Assembly: GCA_002413755.1 (NCBI GenBank)
Contig: DHXQ01000007.1
Span: forward strand, 28,027 to 39,748
Direction: 5' to 3'
DNA from: Candidatus Saccharibacteria bacterium UBA5152
GTDB taxonomy: Bacteria; Patescibacteriota; Saccharimonadia; Saccharimonadales; UBA4665
DNA length: 11,722 nucleotides
The notes below the pieces were generated by a model. That model saw only the letters and a program-made list of their open reading frames with translations. It had not been told where the DNA came from and did not search any database. Positions 1 through 6,211 of the stretch are shown here, piece by piece (position 1 is the stretch's first letter; the number at the start of each line of letters is the position of its first letter). Made by a program: the position numbers and the translations under genes.

Positions 1-755
1 TCAGAAGCTACCTTTTGCGACAGTAATTGGGATTTTAGCTCACGCTTGAAGTCGTCGATTGACCAGGCCCAGAATTGGTCGAGGACGTCATCGAGCATTT
101 GGTCGCTACTACCGAGACGGTTCTGAGATTTGACTAAGTCGATCTGGTCCTGGACTTCGCGGTTGCTGACGCTAATATTGCCGTTGCCGGCCAGCTGCTT
201 GATGTAGGCGTCGTTAATCACCTTTTGCATCGAATCCTGCTTGAGGCGGGTGTAGTGCTCCGACCACTGTGGGTCGCTGAAATTTTCCTTTTGCTGGGTT
301 TCGTAATAATGCTTGAGGTGGCGCAGTTCAAACAGGTAACTTTCGTATGACACAAAATGCGGTCCGGCCTTGGCGACCGGGAACGGGATGACACGGGTAA
401 CTTCGTAAATAAAGGTCGAAGTCGACTGGAACTTGTAGAGAGCCAGGCCGCAATACACGAAGAAGCCGACGATCAGGGCAATAAACAGTCCAACTGAGAC
501 TTTGATAATCACCGTACGCGAGTGCTGCAGCGGGTAGATGTATTTGCGGGCACTGCTCAGCACGGCTTCACGGTGTTCTGCGACCGTTTCGTTGGTTATC
601 TTCGGTAAGTCAGACAGCGATTCAAGAGGACCGGGCGTAACACCGGCCATTGGTAGACGCTTCCGAACCGATTTCGGGAGCGACGGCCGGCGAATACCAG
701 CCAAACGACTGCGAAGTGCTGGCCTGCCCGATTTTGACAACTTGGGGATTTTCAT
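1..755 (-). CDS. SurA_N-type membrane-anchored foldase / peptidyl-prolyl isomerase-like protein (partial, C-terminus off the window)
   Basis: Open reading frame of 251 codons running off the left edge; only the N-terminal part is visible. Residues 1-80 are a basic, Pro/Arg/Lys-rich presumably cytoplasmic tail. Residues about 81-104 form one strong membrane segment. The following extracytoplasmic part (from about 118) has a PFPVA motif and the helix SYESYLFELRHLKHYYETQ, then an all-helical charged region, which resembles the SurA N-terminal chaperone domain of SurA/PrsA-like foldases. I infer a membrane-tethered folding factor for exported proteins; whether a PPIase domain follows cannot be seen. 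It lies 4 bases after the stop of the bPH2 gene, so the two are probably one operon. An in-frame ATG at 780-782 would add 9 residues and overlap the upstream gene by 23 bases; it has a weak purine-rich GAAGAAG upstream, so the start is uncertain. Confidence 0.72.
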   Translation of the reverse strand, partial: MKIPKLSKSGRPALRSRLAGIRRPSLPKSVRKRLPMAGVTPGPLESLSDLPKITNETVAEHREAVLSSARKYIYPLQHSRTVIIKVSVGLFIALIVGFFVYCGLALYKFQSTSTFIYEVTRVIPFPVAKAGPHFVSYESYLFELRHLKHYYETQQKENFSDPQWSEHYTRLKQDSMQKVINDAYIKQLAGNGNISVSNREVQDQIDLVKSQNRLGSSDQMLDDVLDQFWAWSIDDFKRELKSQLLSQKVAS

Positions 756-759
756 ATCT

Positions 760-1356
760 TTAATTGAACGCTTGTGTTTCATCTTGGTCTTCTTCAATCA
801 ATTGTTCAGACGGATGGTCGGTCGTCTGGATACCTTCTTTGCGGAGTATTTCGAGCAGATGTTTCTGGATTTTGGCCGGATGGTGAATGTCATGGATTAT
901 GAGGTCACCGACAAATGTCTGCATAGATATTGTACCAAATCCCAGCAGAGTTTCCTGCAATCCCGCAACTTGATAATTTACCATCTGAATCTGGCTGAGG
1001 TTCATATCGACGACAGTTCGGTTAAATAACCCCTTCTGGGTGATCTGGATCAGGCGTTGGTCGGTGACGATAAAGACGCTGAAATACCAGCTGATCCACG
1101 ACGGTATGATCAAAATAACACCGAGCATAATGCTGGCAGCCAGGCTAATGAAGAAGAAATTAACGCTCGGTATCTTATCGGGCTGGTTGGCATAGATATA
1201 CGTCAATGCGAAGGTATAAAGCGGCCCGACAAGCCAGGCCGCCATACCGATGATCAGGCCCTTGCGCATGACGATCGGGTGTTTGCGAAAGACAAAGAGT
1301 ACTTCTTCCCCGTCCATCTGGTCTTCGAAGTATTTATCCGGGTTATTGTCAGCCAT
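760..1356 (-). CDS. Membrane protein with bacterial PH domain (bPH2 / DUF304-like)
   Basis: 198-residue protein. The N-terminal 30 residues are hydrophilic, followed by two membrane segments (about 33-54 and 66-92) and then a soluble domain (about 93-172) with the bacterial PH pattern: FIVTDQRLIQITQKGLFNRTV, then a strand-rich stretch with LSQIQMVNYQ and GFGTISMQT. This layout, two helices then a bPH2 fold, is common in small membrane proteins of unknown role in Gram-positive and CPR bacteria. The C-terminal 25 residues are acidic and probably disordered. The function is not known; membrane association is well supported. It heads an operon with the SurA_N-type gene downstream. A TATAAT box at 1367-1372 would start the mRNA about 4 bases before the ATG, and no Shine-Dalgarno site is visible. 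Confidence 0.8.
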   Translation of the reverse strand: MADNNPDKYFEDQMDGEEVLFVFRKHPIVMRKGLIIGMAAWLVGPLYTFALTYIYANQPDKIPSVNFFFISLAASIMLGVILIIPSWISWYFSVFIVTDQRLIQITQKGLFNRTVVDMNLSQIQMVNYQVAGLQETLLGFGTISMQTFVGDLIIHDIHHPAKIQKHLLEILRKEGIQTTDHPSEQLIEEDQDETQAFN

Positions 1357-1366
1357 GGTTATGCTT

Positions 1367-1372
1367 ATTATA
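1367..1372 (-). promoter_or_regulatory. -10 box (TATAAT) of the bPH2 operon, near-leaderless
   Basis: A perfect TATAAT on the minus strand ends 10 bases before the ATG at 1356, predicting a transcript start near 1360 and a leader of about 4 bases. No convincing -35 element is seen at 16-18 bases spacing (GCGCCA at 17). The divergent -10 of the plus-strand gene is about 75 bases away. Confidence 0.55.
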
Positions 1373-1446
1373 CCGCAAACCGTTATGTTTGGCGCAGCAC
1401 CGTGGATTATGATAAATATACTCTACAATATCATTGATCTTTGGTA

Positions 1447-1452
1447 TATAAT
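1447..1452 (+). promoter_or_regulatory. -10 box (TATAAT) of the orphan gene, leaderless
   Basis: A perfect TATAAT is followed by exactly 6 bases and then the ATG at 1459, so transcription should begin on the A of the start codon. An overlapping alternative, TGG-TATATA (1442-1450), is an extended -10 variant. No clear -35. The position of this box inside the possible TTG-initiated extension (1441) argues for the ATG at 1459 as the real start. Confidence 0.55.
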
Positions 1453-1458
1453 GTTGCG

Positions 1459-2520
1459 ATGATTACTACCGAGGCAGCAATGGTTTCTACCGATTTGCTC
1501 GGCCAAAATTTATTTCGTGCGGCTATCGACGACAAAAGCCTGAGGCCTTTTGAAATTGCCGCACAAGGCATGTACGATCCGGCAATTCCCTCGCGGTGCC
1601 GGGCCGATATCTTCAAGGCGGTCCGGTTTGGGTTAGCCGGCGTGGCGATTCACGGCTGGCAAGAAAGAATTACTGAGCCGCTCGACGAGCCCTACGAACT
1701 GAACGGCAGAACAATTGGCTACCGATACTTAGCGGACTATTTCCCGACAGACGAGGAACCAGTCGAGCCTGCCAATGATAATCCAGCCTGGGACGGAACG
1801 TCCGGTTGGCTCACTCTGCAACGAGTTGGCGTGAGATCCGAAGACGCTATGCTGGATCTCCTTGACGATCCTGCGGCTGAGGTTGAAGGGATCGCCTTGA
1901 CGGAAGTTCAGTCAACATTGCTTACGTATGTGCTTGCCGCCCATGAGCTGGGTCTCGACAAGGAGCCGAATATGTTCAACGGCGGAACGCCCTTATTACT
2001 CAACATTTATGATAAGTACCATGGTTACGGATTACGCTGCGTACGGTATGCCTTGGGTGGCGCAGCCCAATCCTTGGTTGCCTCAACCGTAAACGGCATC
2101 TCGGCATACATGCGCGAGGCCGGCCGTATCCTGAACGACAATGCAAGTAGTACTGACCTGCACGTCCGCTTGAATGAGCTTTTTCGTCATGCCACCCGCG
2201 CCTCACAGCGCCAGGACGGATTTCACATAGTCCTGGATGACAAGGAATATCCGGACTTTACTATCGGCGAAAATGGTGAATTGATGTGGGAAAGAAAGTA
2301 CTCAAAGCCCCCTCGACGGTTGGCAGAAGGCGAGGCTCCGACTGTAGATTACGAAGTTGACGTACTCGAGGCATACCTGCGGCGCAATAAATGTCCGGTT
2401 GGCTATACGATTCAGGCAACTGACACTATGCCTATCCGCAAATTATCTGATAGCCTTCTCACGTATATGATTGAGAGCGGCCTGGATAATCCTGCCCTGT
2501 TTGCAACTACAAAGCTCTAA
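1459..2520 (+). CDS. Hypothetical soluble protein, family not recognised
   Basis: 353-residue protein from the ATG at 1459; the frame is also open from a TTG at 1441 but that lies on the -10 box. I do not recognise a domain. It has no signal peptide and no membrane segment, is acidic overall (for example DLLDDPAAEVEG near residue 130), and looks alpha-helical in its middle third (LTEVQSTLLTYVLAAHELG). A conserved-looking GGTPLLLNIYDKYHGYGLR segment and the C-terminal YSKPPRRLAEGEAP linker are the most distinctive parts. It stands alone on the plus strand, divergent from the bPH2 operon and convergent with the tRNA, and ends in TAATAA. Codon use looks similar to neighbours and the frame is uninterrupted over 1 kb, so it is very likely a real gene. 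Its position next to a duplicated tRNA end leaves open that it arrived by integration. Confidence 0.8.
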   Translation: MITTEAAMVSTDLLGQNLFRAAIDDKSLRPFEIAAQGMYDPAIPSRCRADIFKAVRFGLAGVAIHGWQERITEPLDEPYELNGRTIGYRYLADYFPTDEEPVEPANDNPAWDGTSGWLTLQRVGVRSEDAMLDLLDDPAAEVEGIALTEVQSTLLTYVLAAHELGLDKEPNMFNGGTPLLLNIYDKYHGYGLRCVRYALGGAAQSLVASTVNGISAYMREAGRILNDNASSTDLHVRLNELFRHATRASQRQDGFHIVLDDKEYPDFTIGENGELMWERKYSKPPRRLAEGEAPTVDYEVDVLEAYLRRNKCPVGYTIQATDTMPIRKLSDSLLTYMIESGLDNPALFATTKL

Positions 2521-2545
2521 TAAGCCATGTGGTGGACTCCGCAAG

Positions 2546-2561
2546 GGTGCCCCCACCAGGA
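2546..2561. repeat. 16-bp direct repeat of the tRNA-Arg 3' end
   Basis: The bases GGTGCCCCCACCAGGA occur here and again at 2683-2698, where they are the 3' end of the tRNA-Arg gene (acceptor 3' strand, part of the T stem and the CC of CCA, read on the other strand). The copies are in the same orientation, 137 bases apart. Flanking sequence differs, so this is not a second tRNA: there is no T loop, anticodon arm or acceptor 5' strand beside it. The arrangement resembles an att duplication left by tyrosine-recombinase integration into a tRNA 3' end. Confidence 0.6.
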
Positions 2562-2641
2562 GAGCGCACGTTAATCCAGCCGCCCGCTACGCTGGGGGCT
2601 GTGACTAACGACCGAACCGTTCGAATAATCCTCATGGAAAT

Positions 2642-2685
2642 ACCAAATAAAATACCCCCGCTCTCGCTGGGGTATTTTATTTGGT
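2642..2685. terminator. Bidirectional intrinsic terminator between the orphan gene and tRNA-Arg
   Basis: A perfect 17-bp inverted repeat (2642-2658 against 2669-2685) encloses a 10-base loop. The base of the loop is four G-C pairs and both outer arms are A/T-rich (TATTTTATTT), so each strand reads as a G-C hairpin followed by a U-rich tract. It can end both the plus-strand gene (stop at 2520) and the minus-strand tRNA. The right arm includes the four bases of the tRNA A73-CCA end (2682-2685), so the tRNA tail is part of the stem in the primary transcript. Confidence 0.8.
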
Positions 2686-2756
2686 GCCCCCACCAGGATT
2701 CGAACCTAGAGCTTTTCCTTAGGACGGAATTATTTTATCCATTGAACTACAGGGGC
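2682..2756 (-). tRNA. tRNA-Arg (anticodon CCT), CCA encoded
   Basis: 75 bases folding as a full cloverleaf on the minus strand. The acceptor stem is GCCCCTG with TGGGGGC (5 G-C pairs plus two G-T wobbles), followed by discriminator A and an encoded CCA. The D arm is GTTC...AAAT with the AATGGATA loop, similar to other bacterial tRNA-Arg(CCT). The anticodon stem ATTCC/GGAAA has one A-A mismatch at its top and encloses loop GTCCTAA, anticodon CCT, which reads AGG. The variable loop is short (AGCT). The T arm CTAGG/CCTGG has loop TTCGAAT. The gene points left into a strong terminator. Its 3' end is duplicated at 2546-2561. Confidence 0.93.
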
Positions 2757-2767
2757 GAGCGAGGAAT

Positions 2768-2795
2768 GTGTAGAATGTGTTTACATATTCTACAC
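2768..2795. repeat. 28-bp inverted repeat upstream of tRNA-Arg
   Basis: Arms GTGTAGAATGTGT (2768-2780) and ACATATTCTACAC (2783-2795) are reverse complements apart from one G/T position, around a central TT. It can also be read as two 11-bp arms around a 6-bp centre, the layout of Xer recombination sites. On the minus strand one arm holds TAGAAT (2787-2792), a possible -10 for the tRNA that would give a leader of about 24 bases. Role unknown: operator, promoter element, recombination site or RNA hairpin. Confidence 0.55.
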
Positions 2796-2811
2796 TTCCG
2801 AGTGAGCTCAT

Positions 2812-2830
2812 GCTGTGCCGTAGGCACAGC
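2812..2830. repeat. 8-bp perfect hairpin downstream of ndk
   Basis: GCTGTGCC and GGCACAGC flank a 3-base loop (2820-2822), 33 bases past the ndk stop. It is G-C rich but has no following U tract on either strand, so it is at best a weak terminator or a 3'-end-protecting stem for the ndk mRNA. No other gene is seen between 2757 and 2862. Confidence 0.5.
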
Positions 2831-2862
2831 TGGGGCGAGCGTCATTATGTATTGTCAAGCTA

Positions 2863-3363
2863 CTATCGTGGCTGCGTGAACTTCTCGTGGACGGCTGGGT
2901 AGTCGTAGAGCTCAGAATCGCTAAACCAGAGGTCAATCTCTTTCTCGGCCTCTTTGGGTTCGGCTGAGGCATGGATAATATTGGCAACACCCCTGCCAGT
3001 GGCTGAGGCTGCGCCGTAACTGACGTGGGCGTAATCGCCGCGGATGGTGCCTGGGAGGGCCGATTTGGGTTCGGTCGAACCGACCATCTTGCGGACGGTA
3101 TCGATAGCGTCGACACCTTCGAGAACCATGGCAATGACCGGACCGTCGGCCATAGTGGCTAACTGGCCTTCAAAAATCTCCTCGCCTTTGCGGGTTTTGA
3201 GAGTACCGATGCCTTCGTAGTGCTGATGGTAGTGCTCACGGCTGGGCTGGAGCATCTTGGCAGCAATAATCTTGAAGCCTGCCCTTTCGAAGCGGGTCAT
3301 GATTTCACCGATGATACCGCGCTGGACAGCATCAGGCTTGAAGACAATGAGGGTTTTTTCCAT
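2863..3363 (-). CDS. ndk: Nucleoside diphosphate kinase
   Basis: Transfers the gamma-phosphate of ATP to NDPs through a phosphohistidine; cytoplasmic, central to dNTP/NTP balance. The 166-residue protein starts with the family hallmark EKTLIVFKPDAVQRG (K9 for phosphate binding), keeps GTIRGDYA (R108) and carries the active-site histidine at 131 in NIIHASAEPKEAEKEI. The family motif is N-x-x-H-[GA]-S-D; here the D is replaced by A. It is about 20 residues longer than the usual 140-150: one extension lies around residues 50-62 (YEGIGTLKTRKGEE) and another just before the active site (HVSYGAASATGRGVA), plus a short C-terminal tail. An AAGGAA Shine-Dalgarno-like site (3374-3379) lies 10 bases before the ATG, with a TGT-TAAAAT extended -10 further up. 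Monocistronic as far as can be seen. Confidence 0.95.
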   Translation of the reverse strand: MEKTLIVFKPDAVQRGIIGEIMTRFERAGFKIIAAKMLQPSREHYHQHYEGIGTLKTRKGEEIFEGQLATMADGPVIAMVLEGVDAIDTVRKMVGSTEPKSALPGTIRGDYAHVSYGAASATGRGVANIIHASAEPKEAEKEIDLWFSDSELYDYPAVHEKFTQPR

Positions 3364-3396
3364 GGAAGTGAGGTTCCTTGCTTAACTGTTTTCTTT

Positions 3397-3405
3397 ATTT
3401 TAACA
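3397..3405 (-). promoter_or_regulatory. Extended -10 promoter of ndk
   Basis: TGTTAAAAT on the minus strand fits an extended -10 (TGn plus TAAAAT). It predicts a start near 3390 and a leader of about 27 bases containing the AAGGAA ribosome site. No good -35 at standard spacing. Confidence 0.45.
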
Positions 3406-3447
3406 GATAAGCAACTACCCGGCCACTAGAATAGCCCTGGGGAGACT

Positions 3448-4527
3448 TTATGGAATAATCGGTGTGCCGACAGTGGCATCGACACATGTCGGATTTCTCT
3501 GATCCTGGGAGGTCGCCGTAGGTAAGAAGTCGTTAGGAATACTATAGACGCCATTACCGTACTGGAAGTGCTTACAGATGGAGCTGCCGGAGATCATAGC
3601 GTTATCCGGTACATTGGCTACAGCCAATGGTAGGCGTACCTGGATACGGCGCAAGACATCCTGGGCCCGGCCAGTGACATCAACCTGAACCTGAGCATTT
3701 TGCAGAACCATCGGAGTACCGCCGCTGAGTGCAGCGATGGTAAACGTACCGCCGCTGTAAAGCGCCGACAGCTTGACGGCGTAGGTCGAGCCGCCGCTCA
3801 TGTTGGTAATGTCAATCTTACAGCCGCCATTGTCGGTGCAGCTCATGGCTGGAGTGGAGCCGTCTGAGGTGGCATACGATTGTGTGCCGGCACCGCCGCT
3901 CCTAGGATAGAGGAACATGGTGTGCTGTCCATTGCCCAAAGCGGCTCGTGTCAGGGTACTGGTCGGTACAACATCCAGGCGAAGCACGCCAAATGGACAT
4001 TTCCAGTTGCCACCTGAGCCCGAGGTCAGGAATGTACCGGCGGGCTTTGTACACTTGGTTGCAGTACCGGATGCCGGCATGCTGGATGCGTTCCAGGTGA
4101 TACGCAGCGTTTGTACGACGCCACCATTGGCTGGCTCGATCGGAAAGACCATTGGGTCACCGTTGGCAGAAATTATACCGGTCAGATCCTTCAACTGGGT
4201 CGTTACTAGGAGACAGGTATAGGAGACATTGTGAGCACTATCGATTGTTGGGACGGCGGGATAGTTGCTGTCAACCGGACAACTTGACTTCTCTATGATC
4301 GGCTTATTGTCGACCTGTCGTTGCTTGATGACCACGCGGGCATCATTGACGCCAGTCTCGGCCGCCAAAAAGGCCTGCGTACTGAGTTGGCGGTCCAGGG
4401 CCTGGGCACCTTCGCGGCGCGATACCTGGGCAAAGCCGAGCACGATTAAACTGATGACGATCATCATAATCATCGTCACCATGATGGAAACCATCCCGAA
4501 TTGCGAAGATTTATGCAAATTAATCAT
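3448..4527 (-). CDS. PilX-like minor pilin of the type IV pilus system
   Basis: 359-residue protein with a short charged leader (MINLHKSSQFG), then a hydrophobic helix (about 12-34) and the stretch QALDRQLSTQAFLAAETGVNDAR (43-65 region), which matches the PilX N-terminal pattern (R/Q...AF.AAE.A...A). The residue five places after the likely G11 cleavage site is not Glu, as is common in PilX/PulK-type proteins. The rest is an extracellular Ser/Thr/Gly-rich beta-type domain with several Cys that could form disulfides. I infer a low-abundance pilin that helps start the fibre or sits at its tip; the PilD in this window could process it. It is separated from the main pil locus by the recombinase gene, reads away from it, and lies 84 bases upstream of ndk with no clear terminator between. 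Confidence 0.72.
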   Translation of the reverse strand: MINLHKSSQFGMVSIMVTMIMMIVISLIVLGFAQVSRREGAQALDRQLSTQAFLAAETGVNDARVVIKQRQVDNKPIIEKSSCPVDSNYPAVPTIDSAHNVSYTCLLVTTQLKDLTGIISANGDPMVFPIEPANGGVVQTLRITWNASSMPASGTATKCTKPAGTFLTSGSGGNWKCPFGVLRLDVVPTSTLTRAALGNGQHTMFLYPRSGGAGTQSYATSDGSTPAMSCTDNGGCKIDITNMSGGSTYAVKLSALYSGGTFTIAALSGGTPMVLQNAQVQVDVTGRAQDVLRRIQVRLPLAVANVPDNAMISGSSICKHFQYGNGVYSIPNDFLPTATSQDQRNPTCVDATVGTPIIP

Positions 4528-4550
4528 AGGTATCGCTTATGTTTAACAAT

Positions 4551-4559
4551 ATTGTAACA
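4551..4559 (-). promoter_or_regulatory. Extended -10 promoter of the PilX-like gene
   Basis: TGTTACAAT on the minus strand is a good extended -10. It predicts a start near 4544 and a 17-base leader with no Shine-Dalgarno site. It shares an 81-base divergent region with the recombinase promoter. Confidence 0.45.
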
Positions 4560-4592
4560 AGCTTCGGCATATACTGCCAGCAGTTTTATAGA

Positions 4593-4601
4593 TGCTATAC
4601 T
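4593..4601 (+). promoter_or_regulatory. Extended -10 promoter of the recombinase gene, leaderless
   Basis: TGCTATACT is an extended -10 (TGn plus TATACT) whose last base lies 7 bases before the ATG at 4609. The predicted start is 4608 or 4609, so the mRNA should have no leader. No Shine-Dalgarno site is present. Confidence 0.6.
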
Positions 4602-4608
4602 TTACCAT

Positions 4609-5526
4609 ATGCGGTATTACAAGGCTAAAGTCGATTTTCTCGAATATTTGGAGGTGGAGCAAAACCGCTCACAGCGGACGATCTCTAATTATGACCATTA
4701 TCTGACCCGGCTAAGCGACTTCGCTGGTGATATCTCTGTCGCCGAGATCACCCCCGAGCTGGTACGCAAATGGCGCCTCTGGCTCAACCGACTGGGTACC
4801 TACACCTCTGACGAACTTCAGAAGAACACCCAGAATTACCACCTGATCGCCCTGCGCAGCTTCCTGAAATTCTGCGCCAAGCGCGACATCCCCGCCCTGC
4901 CAGCGGACAAGATCGAGCTGTCCAAGGTGGTACGCAAGCAAGTCACCTTCCTCAACGAAGGTGAACTGGTACGGCTTTTCGAGCAACCGACGATCAACAC
5001 GATCGCCGGATTGCGCGATCGGGCCATCCTGGAACTGCTCTTTAGCAGCGGGCTGCGGGTCAGCGAGCTGGTCGGGCTCGACAAGGAACACATCAATCTC
5101 AAGCGCAAGGAATTCATGGTCCGCGGCAAGGGGCAGAAGGATCGGCCGATCTTCATCAGCGACACGGCTGCCGAGTGGGTGCAGCTATACATCGATAAAC
5201 GCCAGGACAACACCCGGCCGCTCTTCGTGCGCTACGGCGGCCGCAAAGATATCGACCGCAGCGGTAATTACCACCGGCTGACCGCCCGCAGCGTCCAGCG
5301 GATTGTGGCTAACTATGCCCTGCTGGCCGGCATTACCAAGCACGTCAGCCCGCATACCCTGCGCCATTCCTTCGCCACCGACCTGCTGATGAACGGGGCC
5401 GATCTGCGTAGTGTGCAGGCGATGCTCGGTCATAGCAACATCGCCACGACTCAGATCTATACCCACGTCACCGATCCGCACCTCAGGAAGGTGCACGAAC
5501 AGTTCCACGCCAAGCATCCGAAATAG
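4609..5526 (+). CDS. XerC/XerD-family tyrosine recombinase
   Basis: 305 residues, the normal length for chromosomal Xer proteins. Residues about 1-100 form the SAM-like core-binding domain (LEYLEVEQNRSQRTISNYDHYL). The catalytic domain follows with all expected residues: R150 in SSGLRVSELVGL, K174 in VRGKGQKDR, H249 and R252 in SPHTLRHSFA, H275 in MLGHSNIATT, and the nucleophile Y284 in TQIYTHV. Xer proteins resolve chromosome dimers at dif, acting near the division septum; bacteria with reduced genomes often have a single one. The sequence looks like a housekeeping Xer and not a phage integrase. It is divergent from the PilX-like gene, convergent with a minor pilin gene (10-base gap), and its promoter predicts a leaderless mRNA. 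An integrase role at the nearby duplicated tRNA end is possible but not supported by anything specific. Confidence 0.92.
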   Translation: MRYYKAKVDFLEYLEVEQNRSQRTISNYDHYLTRLSDFAGDISVAEITPELVRKWRLWLNRLGTYTSDELQKNTQNYHLIALRSFLKFCAKRDIPALPADKIELSKVVRKQVTFLNEGELVRLFEQPTINTIAGLRDRAILELLFSSGLRVSELVGLDKEHINLKRKEFMVRGKGQKDRPIFISDTAAEWVQLYIDKRQDNTRPLFVRYGGRKDIDRSGNYHRLTARSVQRIVANYALLAGITKHVSPHTLRHSFATDLLMNGADLRSVQAMLGHSNIATTQIYTHVTDPHLRKVHEQFHAKHPK

Positions 5527-5536
5527 GTGAGCTGGG

Positions 5537-6211
5537 CTACTTAACTCGTTTTTGGACGGCCGTTGTCAGCTCGGCGACAGCACAGAATTGTGATCCGGCC
5601 GTTGATTTACAATTAATATCGGGACTGTCCAAATTATTCGGATTGGGCCCCACCGGGTTTGTCAGCAGGTCGTCATCGCCGTAGACGACTTTGACATCGA
5701 TAATTTCGAGACCGCCGCTGGAGGTGATACTAAATTTGGCCAGCCGCATATGCTGATCCAGCAGCTCGCGTTGATTCTTGGCGGGGTTTAGGGCGCCGAG
5801 TGTTTTGACGGTGAGCGGTAGTGAGTTGGTATTGCAGCCGCTGACCGTACTCGATACCAAGCCGTGGTAACCCTGATGGTTTGGCCCGGCACCGCTATCT
5901 GTTACTTGCTGGTACAGTTCGAAACTGTACATTTTGGAGTCACCGACGCAGTAACCCTTGTAACCACTGGGGGGGCCATTTGGGATACCGGTGACGCCGC
6001 CACTGTTGAACTGGATGGAACGGGCTATATCATCGGTAATCGTGCGGGCGGCGTTTTGGGTGGCCGTGGAGATGACACCTTTGTAGTATTGTTTACTAAA
6101 CTGTATGACAGATACAGTAATCACGATTACAACGACCGAGAATACGGTCATGGCGATCAGCAGCTCGATCATAGTAAAACCTGATTGCTGGCGTTTATGA
6201 GACTGGATCAT
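5537..6211 (-). CDS. Type IV minor pilin (PilW/PulJ-like)
   Basis: 224-residue prepilin. The leader MIQSHKRQQSG is cut by PilD after G11, giving mature F12-T-M-I-E16 with the conserved Glu5, then the hydrophobic helix to about residue 37. The region after it (VISTATQNAARTITDDIARSIQ) is the amphipathic second half of the pilin helix, and its pattern of Ala-Arg-Ile-Asp resembles PilW/PulJ minor pilins. The C-terminal globular part contains Cys residues near 88 and later that may pair. It overlaps the preceding pilin gene by an ATGA, so the two are translationally coupled and probably made in equal amounts. Last gene of the run; it ends 10 bases from the recombinase stop and no terminator is visible there. 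Confidence 0.85.
   Translation of the reverse strand: MIQSHKRQQSGFTMIELLIAMTVFSVVVIVITVSVIQFSKQYYKGVISTATQNAARTITDDIARSIQFNSGGVTGIPNGPPSGYKGYCVGDSKMYSFELYQQVTDSGAGPNHQGYHGLVSSTVSGCNTNSLPLTVKTLGALNPAKNQRELLDQHMRLAKFSITSSGGLEIIDVKVVYGDDDLLTNPVGPNPNNLDSPDINCKSTAGSQFCAVAELTTAVQKRVK

Noticed and set aside
538..1029. Plus-strand open frame of 163 codons
   Set aside because: It is antisense to the SurA_N-type gene and the bPH2 gene, whose products have recognisable domains and membrane segments; its product has none.
1441..1458. TTG start giving a 6-residue extension of the orphan gene
   Set aside because: The extension lies on the TATAAT box, and the promoter spacing puts the transcript start on the ATG at 1459.
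2574..2602. Hairpin CAGCC...GGCTG between the orphan gene and the terminator, and a possible tmRNA or other structured RNA here
   Set aside because: The stem has a bulge and no U tract, and no tmRNA, RNase P or SRP RNA landmarks (matching ends, T arm, conserved boxes) could be found.
2853..2858. Perfect -35 hexamer TTGACA on the minus strand upstream of the tRNA
   Set aside because: No -10-like hexamer lies 16-18 bases downstream (the position reads CCCCAG), so it is probably chance.
2529..2879. Plus-strand open frame of 116 codons
   Set aside because: It runs through the terminator, the antisense of the tRNA and two inverted repeats; composition and content are non-coding.
4711..5517. Several long open frames on both strands inside the recombinase gene
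   Set aside because: Shadows of the recombinase reading frame, which keeps all catalytic residues.
6208..6211. Possible TGA recoding as in some CPR lineages
   Set aside because: TGA ends the minor pilin frame at a normal ATGA overlap and is absent inside the recognised genes, so the standard bacterial code fits.
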